Assembly (NCBI RefSeq): GCF_020524285.1
Contig: NZ_JAIVKX010000010.1
Location: 124,001-188,000 of the forward strand
Origin: Alloyangia pacifica
GTDB lineage: Bacteria; Pseudomonadota; Alphaproteobacteria; Rhodobacterales; Rhodobacteraceae
Direction: 5' to 3'
DNA: 64,000 nucleotides
Part shown: in pieces, positions 36,170-46,595 of the stretch
How the letters are laid out: every line of letters starts with the position of its first letter
Numbering within the stretch: position 1 is the first letter of the stretch
Notes under the pieces: generated by a model
The model's input: only the letters and a program-made list of their open reading frames with translations
Databases searched by the model: none
Told to the model about the DNA's origin: nothing
Translations under genes and position numbers: made by a program

Positions 36170-38299
36170 TCAGGCGGCGCGCCCTTGCGCCATCGAAGCC
36201 TCACCTGGCTTTGGCGAATCTGCGCCGCGTGGGGCGCGCAGGTCGAACTCGCTGACCAATGCGGACAGGCGCTGGGCGCCCTCGGCCAGCTCGGTCGAGG
36301 CGTCGCGGCTGGCGTCGGCAACCTCGGTGTTCTGCGAGGTGAGATCACGCATCCGCATCATGGCGCTGTCCACCCCTTGCAGCTCGCGGTTCTGCGCCTC
36401 TGCCGTCGCGCTGATATTCGAAAGCACCGCGTCGACCCGCAGGATCTGCTCGAGAATGGCCTGCAGCGCCTCGCCGGTTTCGCCCACGAGGTTGACGCCG
36501 CCGCTGACCTCCCGCGCGCTTTCCTCGATCAGCTCCTTGATCTCGAGCGCGGCGTTGGCGGAGCGGCTGGCGAGCCCCTGCACTTCCATGGCGACGACTG
36601 CAAAACCTTTGCCGGCCTGGCCGGCGCGCGCCGCCTCGACCCCGGCGTTGAGCGCCAGAAGGTTGGTCTGGAAGGAGATATCCTCGATGACCGCGGTGAT
36701 CTGCGCGATACGGCCCGAGCTTGCCGCGATGCGGTCCATGGCGGCTACGGCGTTGCGGACCACCTCGCCGGAGCGGTCGGCCCGGCCCTTCGCCTCATCG
36801 GCGAGATCCTTCACGTCTTTCAGGGCGCCATTGGTCTCGGCCAGCGAGCCGGTCAGCCCCGAGACCGTCTCGGCGGTCCTGCTGATGGTTTCGACCTGCG
36901 TGGTGGTGCGCTCGGCGAGATCGACCGCGGAGCCACGCAATCCGCGCGAACGTTCCTCGATTTCGCCAACCGTGCCCGCGACCGCGCGCATCACCTCGGC
37001 CAGCCGGGCGGAGGCGGTGTTGAAGTCGTTCCGGATCGCGTCGTACTCCTCGGCGAGCGGCGTGTCGAAACGCAGCGTGAGGTCGGCCCGCGCCAGGGCG
37101 TTGAGCCCCTCGGTCACCAGGTCGACCACCTGCTGGTGGCGGGCGTTGAGCTGCGCCTCGTCCTGCGCGCGCTTCTCGATGGCGGCGCGCGAGAGCTGCT
37201 TGAAGCGGTAGATCGACTGCGCCATCTGGCCGATCTCGCCGCGGGACTGGATGTAGGGCACCCAGGCCTCGAACCGCCCCTCGACGAACTCCATCATCAC
37301 AGAGGTGAGCCGCCCGAGCCGCCGGGTGACGAACTCGGCGATCAGCACCGCGAGGCCGGTCATGGCGAGGGCGGCCAGCAGGGTCAGCGCACCGGTGATC
37401 AACAGGCTGCTGCGCGCCTTCTGTGCCGTGGTGAGCGCCAGCGCCGAGGTTTGCCGGCTGAGCCGTGTCTCCAGCTCGCGCAGCGCGTCGATCCAGGCCG
37501 TCGACGCCGCGAACCAGGCCGGCGCTGTCAGCGCGCCGCGCGCGCCACCGTAGGGCAGGGACGAGATGGTTTCGACCATGGGCACCAGCGCCTGGGCGGC
37601 GGGCGTGCCGTGCAACTCGTCGAGCAGGGCGGGGCGGTGAAGAACCTCGGCGGCGCGGGCGAGGAAGGCGGTTTCCCGCGCGGTGAGGTCCATGAAGCGG
37701 CGATGGACCTGCGGCGGGAAGACATCGGTGCCGAGCCCGGTGGCTCCCATGGCTCGGGCCAGCCCGGCGCTTTCCTTGGCCAGACCGATTTCCTCGTGCG
37801 CTTCCATCAGGGCGCCGGTCGCCGGGGAGCGCGCGATATCGCGCATCTCGCGTCCGGCTGTGAGCAGCAGGTTCACCAGCCCTGTGTAGGTGGCGGCCAG
37901 TTCGGGCACTGTCAGGGCAAACCGGTCGATTCCTCCGCGCAGCTCCGGCAGGTCCGCGAGCTTTTCGCGTGCCGTGGCGATGGTTGCGGTGGCGGCGTGC
38001 TCCGTTTCGGGCACCGCCTCGAAGAAGCCGGAGAGCACGGCATCCGTGGCCTGGCGCTGCGCCATCAGTTCGGCGGCGAAATTCTTGCCGCGGGACGAGG
38101 TGAAGCCCGCGGAATAGCCGCGTTCCTTCTGCAATTCGTGCACGAGATCGGAAAGCACCTCGGCCTCGGTGGCGATCCTCGCGACCTGTTCGAGGGCCTC
38201 GGCGTTGCGTTTCAGGCGCAGAAGCTCCTGCCCCGAGAAATAGAGCACCAGCGCAAGAAGCGGGCCGAGCGCGCCGAGGAGCATCAGTCGCAGGCTCAT
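36170..38299 (-). CDS. methyl-accepting chemotaxis protein with NIT sensor domain
   Basis: 709-aa transmembrane chemoreceptor. It has an N-terminal membrane helix, then a periplasmic helical nitrate/nitrite-sensing (NIT) domain with the signature LVHELQKERGYSAGF, a second membrane helix near 315-335, HAMP, and a C-terminal MCP signalling domain whose hairpin tip reads ISFQTNLLALNAGVEAARAG. The C-terminus lacks an obvious CheR-tethering pentapeptide. It probably signals to a CheA/CheW array encoded elsewhere. The NIT-domain ligand is inferred from the family. Confidence 0.9.
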   Translation of the reverse strand: MSLRLMLLGALGPLLALVLYFSGQELLRLKRNAEALEQVARIATEAEVLSDLVHELQKERGYSAGFTSSRGKNFAAELMAQRQATDAVLSGFFEAVPETEHAATATIATAREKLADLPELRGGIDRFALTVPELAATYTGLVNLLLTAGREMRDIARSPATGALMEAHEEIGLAKESAGLARAMGATGLGTDVFPPQVHRRFMDLTARETAFLARAAEVLHRPALLDELHGTPAAQALVPMVETISSLPYGGARGALTAPAWFAASTAWIDALRELETRLSRQTSALALTTAQKARSSLLITGALTLLAALAMTGLAVLIAEFVTRRLGRLTSVMMEFVEGRFEAWVPYIQSRGEIGQMAQSIYRFKQLSRAAIEKRAQDEAQLNARHQQVVDLVTEGLNALARADLTLRFDTPLAEEYDAIRNDFNTASARLAEVMRAVAGTVGEIEERSRGLRGSAVDLAERTTTQVETISRTAETVSGLTGSLAETNGALKDVKDLADEAKGRADRSGEVVRNAVAAMDRIAASSGRIAQITAVIEDISFQTNLLALNAGVEAARAGQAGKGFAVVAMEVQGLASRSANAALEIKELIEESAREVSGGVNLVGETGEALQAILEQILRVDAVLSNISATAEAQNRELQGVDSAMMRMRDLTSQNTEVADASRDASTELAEGAQRLSALVSEFDLRAPRGADSPKPGEASMAQGRAA

Positions 38300-38454
38300 T
38301 CACAAAGTCCCGTCCAGAGGGGCAACCGCGGACACTCTGGGCGGGGAGAGGTGAAGGGTTGCTGAACGGAGCCGGGCTGCTGGCAGGAAAATAGATTGCA
38401 GTTGAATGGTATTCCCTCGCCCCGCCTGATCTGGGGCGGGGCGAGGGGACAGCG

Positions 38455-39384
38455 TCAGTTCAGCGCCGCGGTCACCGCCTCTTTGGCGTCACCACCATCG
38501 AGCGTGGTGACGCCCTCGAGCCAGCCGTCCAGAACGCCCATGTTGGCCTTCAGCCAGGCGGTGGCGGCCTCATCGGGATCGGTGCCGTCGTTGAGGATCG
38601 CGCCCATGATCTCGTTTTCCATCTGCAGCGAGAACTCGAGGTTCTCGAGCAGCTTGCCGACGTTCGGACATTCCTCGACGTAGCCGGCGCGGGTGTTGGT
38701 GTATACCGTGGCGCCGCCGAAGTCCGGGCCGAACCAGTCGTCGCCGCCCGACAGGTAGGTCAGGTCGAAGTTAGCGTTCATCGGGTGCGGCTCCCAGCCG
38801 AGGAAGACGATCGGCTCGTCGCGCTTGCTGGCGCGGTCGACCTGCGCCAGCATGCCCTGCTCGGAGCTTTCCTTGACGTCGAACTCGGTGAGCCCGAAGG
38901 CATCGGCCTCGATCATGTCGAGGATCAGCCGGTTGCCGTCGTTGCCCGGCTCGATGCCGTAGATGGTCTCGTCCAACGCATCGGCGTGCGCGACGATGTC
39001 GGCGAAATCGGTGATGCCGAGCGCGGCGCCGGCGGCATTGGTGGCCAGCGTGTACTTTGCGCCTTCGAGGTTGGCACGGAGGGTGTCGACCGAGCCCTTC
39101 TCGCGGTAGGGGGCGATGTCGCCCTCCATCGTGGGCATCCAGTTGCCCAAGAAAACGTCGACGTCGCCGCGGTCCATCGAGGTGTAGGTCACCGGCACCG
39201 AGAGCACCTTGATGTCGGTGTCATAGCCGAGCGCCTGCAGCAATACGGTGGTCGCGGCGGTGGTGGCGGTGATGTCGGTCCAGCCGACATCGGAGAAGGT
39301 GACGCTGTCGCAGTCGGCCCGGGCGATTCCGGTGGCGCCGGCCGTGGCCAGCGCGGCGAGCAGCGCGAGGCGGGAAATGGTCAT
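38455..39384 (-). CDS. choX: choline ABC transporter substrate-binding protein
   Basis: 309-aa periplasmic binding protein with a signal peptide (about 1-22, TGIARAD). The residues corresponding to the choline-binding aromatic box of S. meliloti ChoX are recognisable: Trp in VGWTDITAT, Trp in FLGNWMPT, Tyr in AKYTLAT and Trp in FLGWEPHPM. No permease (choW) or ATPase (choV) gene is adjacent, so it is an orphan here. Choline and glycine betaine are common carbon and osmolyte sources for marine roseobacters. Start ATG 39384 gives the signal peptide. Confidence 0.87.
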   Translation of the reverse strand: MTISRLALLAALATAGATGIARADCDSVTFSDVGWTDITATTAATTVLLQALGYDTDIKVLSVPVTYTSMDRGDVDVFLGNWMPTMEGDIAPYREKGSVDTLRANLEGAKYTLATNAAGAALGITDFADIVAHADALDETIYGIEPGNDGNRLILDMIEADAFGLTEFDVKESSEQGMLAQVDRASKRDEPIVFLGWEPHPMNANFDLTYLSGGDDWFGPDFGGATVYTNTRAGYVEECPNVGKLLENLEFSLQMENEIMGAILNDGTDPDEAATAWLKANMGVLDGWLEGVTTLDGGDAKEAVTAALN

Positions 39385-39548
39385 GGTCTGGTCCCCTGTT
39401 GTTTTTGTGGGCGCAAGTAAGCGCCTTTCGCCAAGGCTTTGCAACAGAGCCGGGCGCAAGACCTCTCGCCTTTCGGGCGCGGGCTGTGGCAGGCTGCGGC
39501 AAACACGAGAGCACGACATAACGGCAAGGCCGGCAGACGGAGACAGGC

Positions 39549-41246
39549 ATGGGACAGCTCGAGACGAGGATCGCGCAGGGGCGCGGCGACGAGGCGGCGG
39601 ATCTGGTGCTGAAGGGCGGGCGCATCCTCGACCTGATCACCGGCGAGCTGATCGCGGGCGACGTGGCGATCTGCGGCGATACCATCGTCGGCGTCTACGA
39701 GAGCTACGAGGGGCGCGAGGAGATCGACGTGGCGGGCGCGATCCTGGTGCCCGGGTTCATCGACACGCATCTGCACATCGAGAGCTCGCTGGTGACGCCC
39801 TTCGAGTTCGACCGCTGCGTGACGCCGCGCGGGGTGACGACGGCGATCTGCGACCCGCATGAGATCGCCAATGTGATCGGCGCGGCGGGCATCCGGTACT
39901 TCCAGGAGGCGAGCGCGCATACGCTGATGGACATCCGCGTGCAGCTCTCGTCGTGCGTCCCCTCGACCCATATGGAGACCGCCGGGGCCGAGCTGCTGGC
40001 CGAGGACATCGCCGAGCTGATGGGCCATCCTTCAGGCATCGGGCTGGCGGAGTTCATGAACTACCCCGGCGTGATCTTCCGCGACCCCGAGGCGATGAAG
40101 AAGCTGAAGCTCTTCGAGGGCGGGCATATCGACGGCCATTGCCCGCTGCTCTCGGGCCGCGATCTCAATGCCTATGTGGCAGCGGGCATCCGCACCGAGC
40201 ACGAGGCGACAAGCGCCGAGGAGGCGCTGGAGAAGCTGCGCAAGGGCATGCGGGTGCTGATCCGCGAGGGGTCGGTGTCCAAGGACCTGCACGCGCTGCA
40301 GCCGCTGCTGAGCGAGCGGACCTCGCCCTACATGTGCCTTTGCACCGACGACCGGAACCCGCTGGATATCGGCGAACACGGTCACCTCGACTACATGATC
40401 CGCACGCTGATCTCGCTGGGCACCCCGCCGCTGGCCGCCTATCGCGCGGCGTCGCTGTCTGCGGCGGAGGCGTTTGGGCTGAAGGATCGCGGCATGATCG
40501 CCCCGGGCAAGCGGGCGGATATCGTGGCCATCGACAGCCTTGAGGGGTGTCACGCGCAGATGGTGATGGCGGGCGGCGTGGTGGTGGATGACGCCGCCTT
40601 CGCCGCGCGCGAGACGATCCCCGAGGTCGGGCGCGACTCCGTGCATGCGCCAAGGCTCACGGCGCAGAGCTTCCGTGCCACCGCCAACCGCGAGGAGACC
40701 GACGTGATCGGCATCCGCGAGGGGCAGATCCTCACCGACCACCTGCACGAGACCGTCGTGATCGAGAACGGCGACAAGGCCCCCGACGTGGCGCGTGATC
40801 TCATCCGCATCGCGGTGGTCGAGCGGCACGGCAAGAACGGCAATATCGCCACGGGCTTCGTGCGGGGGTTTGGGCTGAAGAAGGGGGCGATCGCCTCGAC
40901 AGTCTGCCACGACCACCACAACATCGCCTGCGTCGGCGCGGATTACGCGGACATGGCGCTGGCGTCGAACCGTCTGGCGGAGATCGAGGGCGGGTTCGTG
41001 GTGGCGGCGGAGGGAGAAATCCTCGCCGAGCTGGCGCTGCCGGTGGCGGGGCTGATGAGCCTGCTGCCCTTCGAGGCGGTGCGCGACCGGCTGGTCGAGC
41101 TGCGCGCCGCGGCGCGCAGTCTGGGCGTGACGCTGGAGGAGCCCTTCCTGCAGCTTGCCTTTCTTGCGCTGCCGGTGATCCCCGCGCTGAAGATCACCGA
41201 CCGCGGCATGGTGGATGTCACCAAGTTCGAGATCATCCCCGGCTGA
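39549..41246 (+). CDS. ade: adenine deaminase
   Basis: 565-aa amidohydrolase converting adenine to hypoxanthine and ammonia. The metal-binding motif [11 protein letters not shown], the mid-domain [14 protein letters not shown] and the late [23 protein letters not shown] match the long Ade family. It acts in purine salvage in the cytoplasm. It is divergent from choX over 164 bp. The stop lies 6 bp from the opposing small gene's stop, so the two transcripts converge. Confidence 0.92.
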   Translation: MGQLETRIAQGRGDEAADLVLKGGRILDLITGELIAGDVAICGDTIVGVYESYEGREEIDVAGAILVPGFIDTHLHIESSLVTPFEFDRCVTPRGVTTAICDPHEIANVIGAAGIRYFQEASAHTLMDIRVQLSSCVPSTHMETAGAELLAEDIAELMGHPSGIGLAEFMNYPGVIFRDPEAMKKLKLFEGGHIDGHCPLLSGRDLNAYVAAGIRTEHEATSAEEALEKLRKGMRVLIREGSVSKDLHALQPLLSERTSPYMCLCTDDRNPLDIGEHGHLDYMIRTLISLGTPPLAAYRAASLSAAEAFGLKDRGMIAPGKRADIVAIDSLEGCHAQMVMAGGVVVDDAAFAARETIPEVGRDSVHAPRLTAQSFRATANREETDVIGIREGQILTDHLHETVVIENGDKAPDVARDLIRIAVVERHGKNGNIATGFVRGFGLKKGAIASTVCHDHHNIACVGADYADMALASNRLAEIEGGFVVAAEGEILAELALPVAGLMSLLPFEAVRDRLVELRAAARSLGVTLEEPFLQLAFLALPVIPALKITDRGMVDVTKFEIIPG

Positions 41247-41252
41247 GCGGGA

Positions 41253-41597
41253 TCAGTCTTCGTCGTCCTCGTCATCGTCGTAGAACGGCGTGACCTGGGC
41301 GACGATCACCGAGTTTTCCTCGAGCGCGCGGGCCATCAGCTCGCGCTCGCCCGCGTCGATCTCCATGCCCTGCGCCTTGCGCTCGTCCTCGGTGCCGTAA
41401 CCGGTCACGTCGAGCGGGTTCATCTCGGCCTGCTTGAGGATCGCCACGGTCTCGCGCACCGCCTCGGCCTCGTCCACGCCGGAGGCGTAGCAGAGCAGCC
41501 CGGCGCCGGTCGCAGCCTTGGGAAGCCCGTCGCCGTCCTTGCGGCCGACCTCGACCAGAAGCGTGTAGACCTGCTGTTTCGACGGTTTCTTGCCCAT
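41253..41597 (-). CDS. conserved small acidic protein of unknown function
   Basis: 114-aa soluble protein. It starts MGKKPSKQQVYTLLVEVGRK and ends in an unbroken acidic tail (YDDDEDDED). The middle holds SGVDEAEAVRETVAILKQAEMNPLDVTGYG. No catalytic motif is recognised. The start is chosen at the internal ATG because the upstream extension is atypical. It has the same strand and a 68-bp gap from the antiporter gene. Confidence 0.7.
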   Translation of the reverse strand: MGKKPSKQQVYTLLVEVGRKDGDGLPKAATGAGLLCYASGVDEAEAVRETVAILKQAEMNPLDVTGYGTEDERKAQGMEIDAGERELMARALEENSVIVAQVTPFYDDDEDDED

Positions 41598-41665
41598 GTT
41601 CTCTCGCTCCGCGATGCCTGCCGCCCGCAATGCGCAAGCGGCAGGGACATGTCAAGCAAGCGGCG

Positions 41666-42697
41666 TCAGGGGGCGATCACCGCAACCGCAACGGCACAGG
41701 CGTAGACCGCCATCATCAGCACGCTCTCGATGCCGATCCGGGCCGGGCCCTCGCGCTGGCGCAGGATCAGCCCGCCGAGCAGGATGGCGGTCATGATGAG
41801 GCCGGTGGCCAGCCAGTAGACGTCGGTCTGGGTCATGTTGTGGAACAGCGAGCCCTCGCGGTAGGCGACGTCGGAGAAGACGAGGAACAGGGTGTCGAAG
41901 GTGTTGCCGCCGATGATCCCGCCCACGGCCAGTTGCAGCGCGCCGCGGCGCACGGCGACCAGCGTGGTGATCAGCTCGGGCAGCGAAGTGACGGTGGCGG
42001 TGATCAGCGCGCCGACGAGGCTGGATCCGAGTCCGAAGCGGGTGATGAAGGTGCCACCGACCTGGGAGATCACCCAGCCGCAGAGGCCCATTATCGCCAC
42101 CAGAGCGGCGAAGAGGAGCGCGGGCTTGAGCACCGGCGCGTGGGGGTCGTTTTCGTCATCGGGCTCATCGTGGCGGGTGTCGGAGGTTTCCACCGGCTCC
42201 CACATGGGCTGCTCCCGCACCGAGGCCGAGAGCTTCACCCCGGCGATATAGGCGATGAGCATCAGAGGCGAGATCGGGTGGATGCCGAGCAGGGTGATCT
42301 CGGGGCCGGCCATGGCGGCCAGCGGCAGCGAGAGCAGCAGCATGAGCATCACCGCCTGGAACAGGTTGGCGGGCTCGGCGGCGGCGTGCTCGAGGTTGGC
42401 GCGGCGGTGCAGGAGGTCGGCGATGGCAAGGAAAAGCGTCTGCGCGGCAATGCCGCCGACGGCGTTCGACACGGCAAAGCTGGCATCGCCGCCCGCCGCG
42501 CCGGTGACCGAAACCACGACGCCCGAAAGCGAGGTCGCGCCGCCCAGCAGCACGCCCCCGGCCAGCGCCTCGCCCATCCGCGTGCGGTCGGCGATGAGAT
42601 CGGCCAGAGAGGTCGCGCGCACCGAGACGGCCACAACGATGGCGCCGGCCACCGCGAAGACGGCCAGCAGCAGCGGGAGGGAGAGGGAGGAGATCAA
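41666..42697 (-). CDS. sodium/calcium exchanger-family cation antiporter
   Basis: 343-aa membrane protein with about ten helices in two inverted halves separated by an acidic cytosolic loop ([16 protein letters not shown]). The alpha-2 repeat is canonical, [17 protein letters not shown]. The alpha-1 repeat reads [16 protein letters not shown], with Gly where the ion-binding Glu is expected, so stoichiometry or substrate may differ. The substrate ion is not predictable. It is followed closely upstream by the GlsB-type gene. Confidence 0.82.
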   Translation of the reverse strand: MISSLSLPLLLAVFAVAGAIVVAVSVRATSLADLIADRTRMGEALAGGVLLGGATSLSGVVVSVTGAAGGDASFAVSNAVGGIAAQTLFLAIADLLHRRANLEHAAAEPANLFQAVMLMLLLSLPLAAMAGPEITLLGIHPISPLMLIAYIAGVKLSASVREQPMWEPVETSDTRHDEPDDENDPHAPVLKPALLFAALVAIMGLCGWVISQVGGTFITRFGLGSSLVGALITATVTSLPELITTLVAVRRGALQLAVGGIIGGNTFDTLFLVFSDVAYREGSLFHNMTQTDVYWLATGLIMTAILLGGLILRQREGPARIGIESVLMMAVYACAVAVAVIAP

Positions 42698-42701
42698 GGG
42701 G

Positions 42702-42944
42702 TCAGCGCAGCTTGCGGTAGCCCCAGATCAGCAGGCTGGCCCCGATGATGCCGACGATGAGCTGCGGGATCCAGGTGTTGGCGGCGTAGATGCCGACCAG
42801 CGAGAGGATCAGGTTCAGCACGACAGCGCCGATGATGCCGAGGATGATGTTGGTCAGAATGCCGGTGTCGGCCTTCATGATCATCGAGGCGATCCAGCCG
42901 GCGAGCCCGCCGACGATGATGGAAGCAAGTATTCCGAGACCCAT
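42702..42944 (-). CDS. GlsB/YeaQ/YmgE-family stress response membrane protein
   Basis: 80 aa with three hydrophobic helices. GILASIIVGGLAGWIASMIM, ADTGILTNIILGIIGAVVLN and GIIGASLLIWGYRKLR match the transglycosylase-associated (GlsB) family. Its molecular function is unknown; family members are often stress-induced. It ends 4 bp before the start of the antiporter gene on the same strand, so co-transcription is likely. Confidence 0.88.
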   Translation of the reverse strand: MGLGILASIIVGGLAGWIASMIMKADTGILTNIILGIIGAVVLNLILSLVGIYAANTWIPQLIVGIIGASLLIWGYRKLR

Positions 42945-43044
42945 GATGCGTATCCCTCAGTTGGAAAAGTGACGCAGAGGTAACGCCTTGGGGGGCGGAT
43001 GGTTCCCCGGGGCGGTGCGCGGGAAGTTCTCTCCCCAAACGGAA

Positions 43045-43067
43045 AAGGGGCGCCCTGAGCGCCCCTT
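43045..43067 (-). terminator. intrinsic terminator of dapD
   Basis: 9-bp stem aaggggcgc/gcgcccctt with loop cctga, followed by TTTT on the minus strand, about 35 bp after the dapD stop. Confidence 0.8.
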
Positions 43068-43100
43068 CGCAAGCTCTCTGCCGGGCGACAGCCCGTGCGC

Positions 43101-43928
<828 letters not shown>

Positions 43929-44080
43929 TTGCGTCTCCTGTCGTCCGGGTTTACTGCCCTATAGCGGCAGGGTGCCGCCGCGACAATGCGAACCATAAGC
44001 CAACCGTGGGGGAACCAACGGGCGAGCATGTTTGGACCGTCGCCGCGCGCCCCGCACGGAAGCCAAAACAGGAGAAACCC

Positions 44081-44476
44081 TTGGCAAAACCCATCCACAG
44101 CATGATCCGCGTGCTCGACGAGGCGCGCTCGCTGGCCTTCTACGACACGGCCTTCGGGCTGAAGGTGGCGGACCGGCTGGATTTCCCGGACTTCACGCTG
44201 ATCTACCTCAGCAATCCCGAGAGCGGCTTCGAGCTGGAGTTGACGGTGAACAAGGACCGGACCGAGCCATATGACCTTGGCGACGGCTACGGGCATTTCG
44301 CCGTGTCGGTCGAGGATCTCGATGCCGAACACGCGCGCTTCGAAGCCGCCGGCCTCGCGCCGCGCAAGCTGGTGGAATTCGCCCCGGCGGGCGAGGTGGT
44401 GGCGCGGTTCTTCTTCGTCGCCGACCCGGACGGCTACCAGATCGAGGTGCTGGAGCGCAGCGGGCGCTTCGCCTGA
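44081..44476 (+). CDS. VOC-family protein, lactoylglutathione lyase-like
   Basis: 131 aa, the size of glyoxalase I. The four metal ligands of the GloA fold are all present: His in IHSMIRV, Glu in FELELTVN, His in YGHFAVSV and Glu in YQIEVLER. This supports methylglyoxal-glutathione detoxification, although other VOC enzymes cannot be excluded. The start is a TTG with AGGAG 6 nt upstream; the GTG at 44006 gives a non-conserved N-terminal extension. Confidence 0.85.
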   Translation: MAKPIHSMIRVLDEARSLAFYDTAFGLKVADRLDFPDFTLIYLSNPESGFELELTVNKDRTEPYDLGDGYGHFAVSVEDLDAEHARFEAAGLAPRKLVEFAPAGEVVARFFFVADPDGYQIEVLERSGRFA

Positions 44477-44587
44477 CCGGCTGGCCTGCGGCGGACGATG
44501 GGAGGCGAGGGGGCGCTGTCCAACCGATGTTTGCTGCGCGGCCTGTGAGCATCGCGGCCCCTCGGGAACCTTCGGAGGCAAATAACG

Positions 44588-44658
44588 AGGGGGCAGGGGG
44601 CGCTGCCCTTTCGGCGCTGCGCGCCTCACCCCCTGGATATTGTCGTCTAGGCGAAGGG
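44588..44658 (+). repeat. composite dispersed repeat, copy G
   Basis: GAGGGGGCAGGGGGCGCTGC, then GCGCTGCGCGC, then the core CCCTGGATATTGTCGTCTAG followed by GCGAAG. It lies between the convergent VOC and dehydratase genes. Confidence 0.65.
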
Positions 44659-44679
44659 GCTGCGCGGGAGGCGCGGGGC

Positions 44680-45597
44680 TCAGCCCAGCGGGTCGGGCGC
44701 GATATTGCCGCCGCAAAGCAGAACCGCCACGCGCTCGCCTGGCTCGGGGCGATAGGCGCCCGAGCGCAGGGCCGCCAGCGCGGTCGCCCCGGCGGGCTCG
44801 ACCAGCAGCCGGTGCGCCTGCCACAGGGTGCGCTGCGCCTCTGTGATGGCCGCGTCGGTGACGGTGACGCGGCGTGCGAGGTGCTCTTGCGCCAATTCGA
44901 AGCAGATGCTGCCGATGCGCCGCGCGCCGAGCGCGTTGGCGGCGACGCCGGAGACCTCGACGTCCACCGGCGCGCCCGCCTCCATTGCGGCATCCAGCGC
45001 GCGGGCCTGCTCGGGCTCGACGGCGATGATGCGGCGGGCGCCCTGCAGCCAGGCGAGGGCGCCGCCGATCAGCCCGCCGCCGCCGACGGCGATGAGCACC
45101 GTGTCGGCCTCGAGCCCCTGCTGCTCCCATTCGCGCATCAGCGTGCCCTGGCCGGCGACGGTGGCCGGGGCGTCATAGGCGTGGACCTGCATGGCGCCGG
45201 TCTCGGTTTCATAGGCGCGGGCCTGCTCCAGCGCGTTGGCGTATTCGCCGGGCACCACGGTGAGCGCCGCGCCGGTGCGCTCGATCAGGGCGATCTTGGC
45301 GGGGCCGGCCATCTCGGGCACGAAAATCTGCGCGCGGTGGCCGAGCTGCGTGGCGGCATAGGCCACCGCCGCGCCGTGGTTGCCGCCGGAGGCCGCCACC
45401 ACCCCGGCGCTTGGCACCGGCAGGCTGAGCAGCGTGTTGAAGGCGCCGCGCGCCTTGAAACTGCCGGTGTGCTGCATCTGCTCAAGCTTGAGGTCGACCG
45501 GCTGATCCCACAGCACCGTGCTGCGCATCACCGGGGTGCGCTGCACATAGGCACTGCTGCGGTCGGCGGCGGCGGCGATCTCGGCTTTCCAGTCCAT
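44680..45597 (-). CDS. threonine/serine dehydratase (PLP-dependent)
   Basis: 305-aa fold-type II PLP enzyme. The PLP lysine is in HTGSFKARGAF, phosphate/amino-acid binding in AASGGNHGAAVAYAA, and the phosphate-binding glycine loop in AVGGGGLIGG. It deaminates threonine or serine to the 2-oxo acid. It lacks the C-terminal ACT regulatory domain of biosynthetic IlvA, so it is more like the catabolic or racemase-related group. The start MDWKAEIAAAADR follows GAGGAAAAC. Confidence 0.88.
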   Translation of the reverse strand: MDWKAEIAAAADRSSAYVQRTPVMRSTVLWDQPVDLKLEQMQHTGSFKARGAFNTLLSLPVPSAGVVAASGGNHGAAVAYAATQLGHRAQIFVPEMAGPAKIALIERTGAALTVVPGEYANALEQARAYETETGAMQVHAYDAPATVAGQGTLMREWEQQGLEADTVLIAVGGGGLIGGALAWLQGARRIIAVEPEQARALDAAMEAGAPVDVEVSGVAANALGARRIGSICFELAQEHLARRVTVTDAAITEAQRTLWQAHRLLVEPAGATALAALRSGAYRPEPGERVAVLLCGGNIAPDPLG

Positions 45598-45671
45598 TTT
45601 CCGTTTTCCTCTGATGCTCTTGGCGCTGCGCACGCTATATTCAGAGTCTGAGCAGAACAAGGACGGCCGAC

Positions 45672-46514
45672 ATGAACGACGAACGCCATTCCATCTTCCG
45701 CGACGCGGGACGTGACCGCCGGACTGCCGAGCAGATCCCGGACACGCCGCAGACGCGCGCCCCGTCCTACCGCCTCGCCTTTGCCGACGAGGCCTTCCTG
45801 TGCCGCGAGGAACTGCGCCCGGTGCGGCTGCAGCTCGAGCTACTGAAGCCGCAGCTGGAACTCGACGAGCGGCAGATCGACAGCACCATCGTGCTGTTCG
45901 GCGGCGCGCGCATCCCCTCGCCCGCCGAGAAGGACAGCGCGCGCACGCAGACGCTGGCCGATCTGTCGCATTTCTACGAGGAAGCGCGGCTCTTCGCGCA
46001 GGCGATGACCCGCAAGTCCATCGCCAGCGGCAATCGCGAGTTCGTGGTGACCACCGGCGGCGGGCCGGGCGTGATGGAGGCGGGCAACCGCGGCGCCGAA
46101 GAGGTGGGCGGCGTGTCGATCGGGCTCAATATCGTGCTGCCGCACGAGCAGGCGCCGAACGAATACGTGACCCCGAACCTGTGCTTCAACTTCCACTACT
46201 TCGCGATCCGCAAGATGCACTTCCTGATGCGGGCGCGGGCGATCTGCGTCTTCCCCGGCGGCTTCGGCACGCTCGACGAGATGTTCGAGGCGCTGACCCT
46301 GATCCAGACCGGGCGCATGGAGCGGGTGCCCTTCCTGCTGTTCGGCCGCAAGTTCTGGGAGACGATCATCAACTGGGAGGCGCTGAAGGAGGCCGGGACG
46401 ATCAGTCCCGAGGATCTCGATCTCTTCCGCTTCGTCGAGAGCGCGGACGAGGCAGCGCATGTCATCGAGGAATGGGATCCGGCGCCGGCGCGCAGCGACA
46501 TTCCCGGCCGCTGA
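45672..46514 (+). CDS. LOG-family protein (TIGR00730-like)
   Basis: 280 aa. Lysine decarboxylase-like signature motifs GGGPGVMEAGNRGA and PGGFGTLDEMFEALT are present. LOG enzymes hydrolyse nucleoside 5'-monophosphates (cytokinin riboside or AMP) to base and ribose phosphate. The N-terminal ~90 residues form an extension found in the longer bacterial LOG group. It is divergent from the dehydratase gene over 74 bp. An intrinsic terminator follows. Confidence 0.88.
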   Translation: MNDERHSIFRDAGRDRRTAEQIPDTPQTRAPSYRLAFADEAFLCREELRPVRLQLELLKPQLELDERQIDSTIVLFGGARIPSPAEKDSARTQTLADLSHFYEEARLFAQAMTRKSIASGNREFVVTTGGGPGVMEAGNRGAEEVGGVSIGLNIVLPHEQAPNEYVTPNLCFNFHYFAIRKMHFLMRARAICVFPGGFGTLDEMFEALTLIQTGRMERVPFLLFGRKFWETIINWEALKEAGTISPEDLDLFRFVESADEAAHVIEEWDPAPARSDIPGR

Positions 46515-46536
46515 GGGCGCAGCTCTTGGATGTGCG

Positions 46537-46566
46537 AAGGGGCGCGGTGATCCGCGCCCCTTTCTT
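46537..46566 (+). terminator. intrinsic terminator of the LOG gene
   Basis: 11-bp stem aaggggcgcgg/ccgcgcccctt with loop tgat, then a T-rich tail, about 22 bp after the stop. Confidence 0.8.
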
Positions 46567-46595
46567 CGTGCCCTCGCTGGCGCGCTGTGCTCGGC

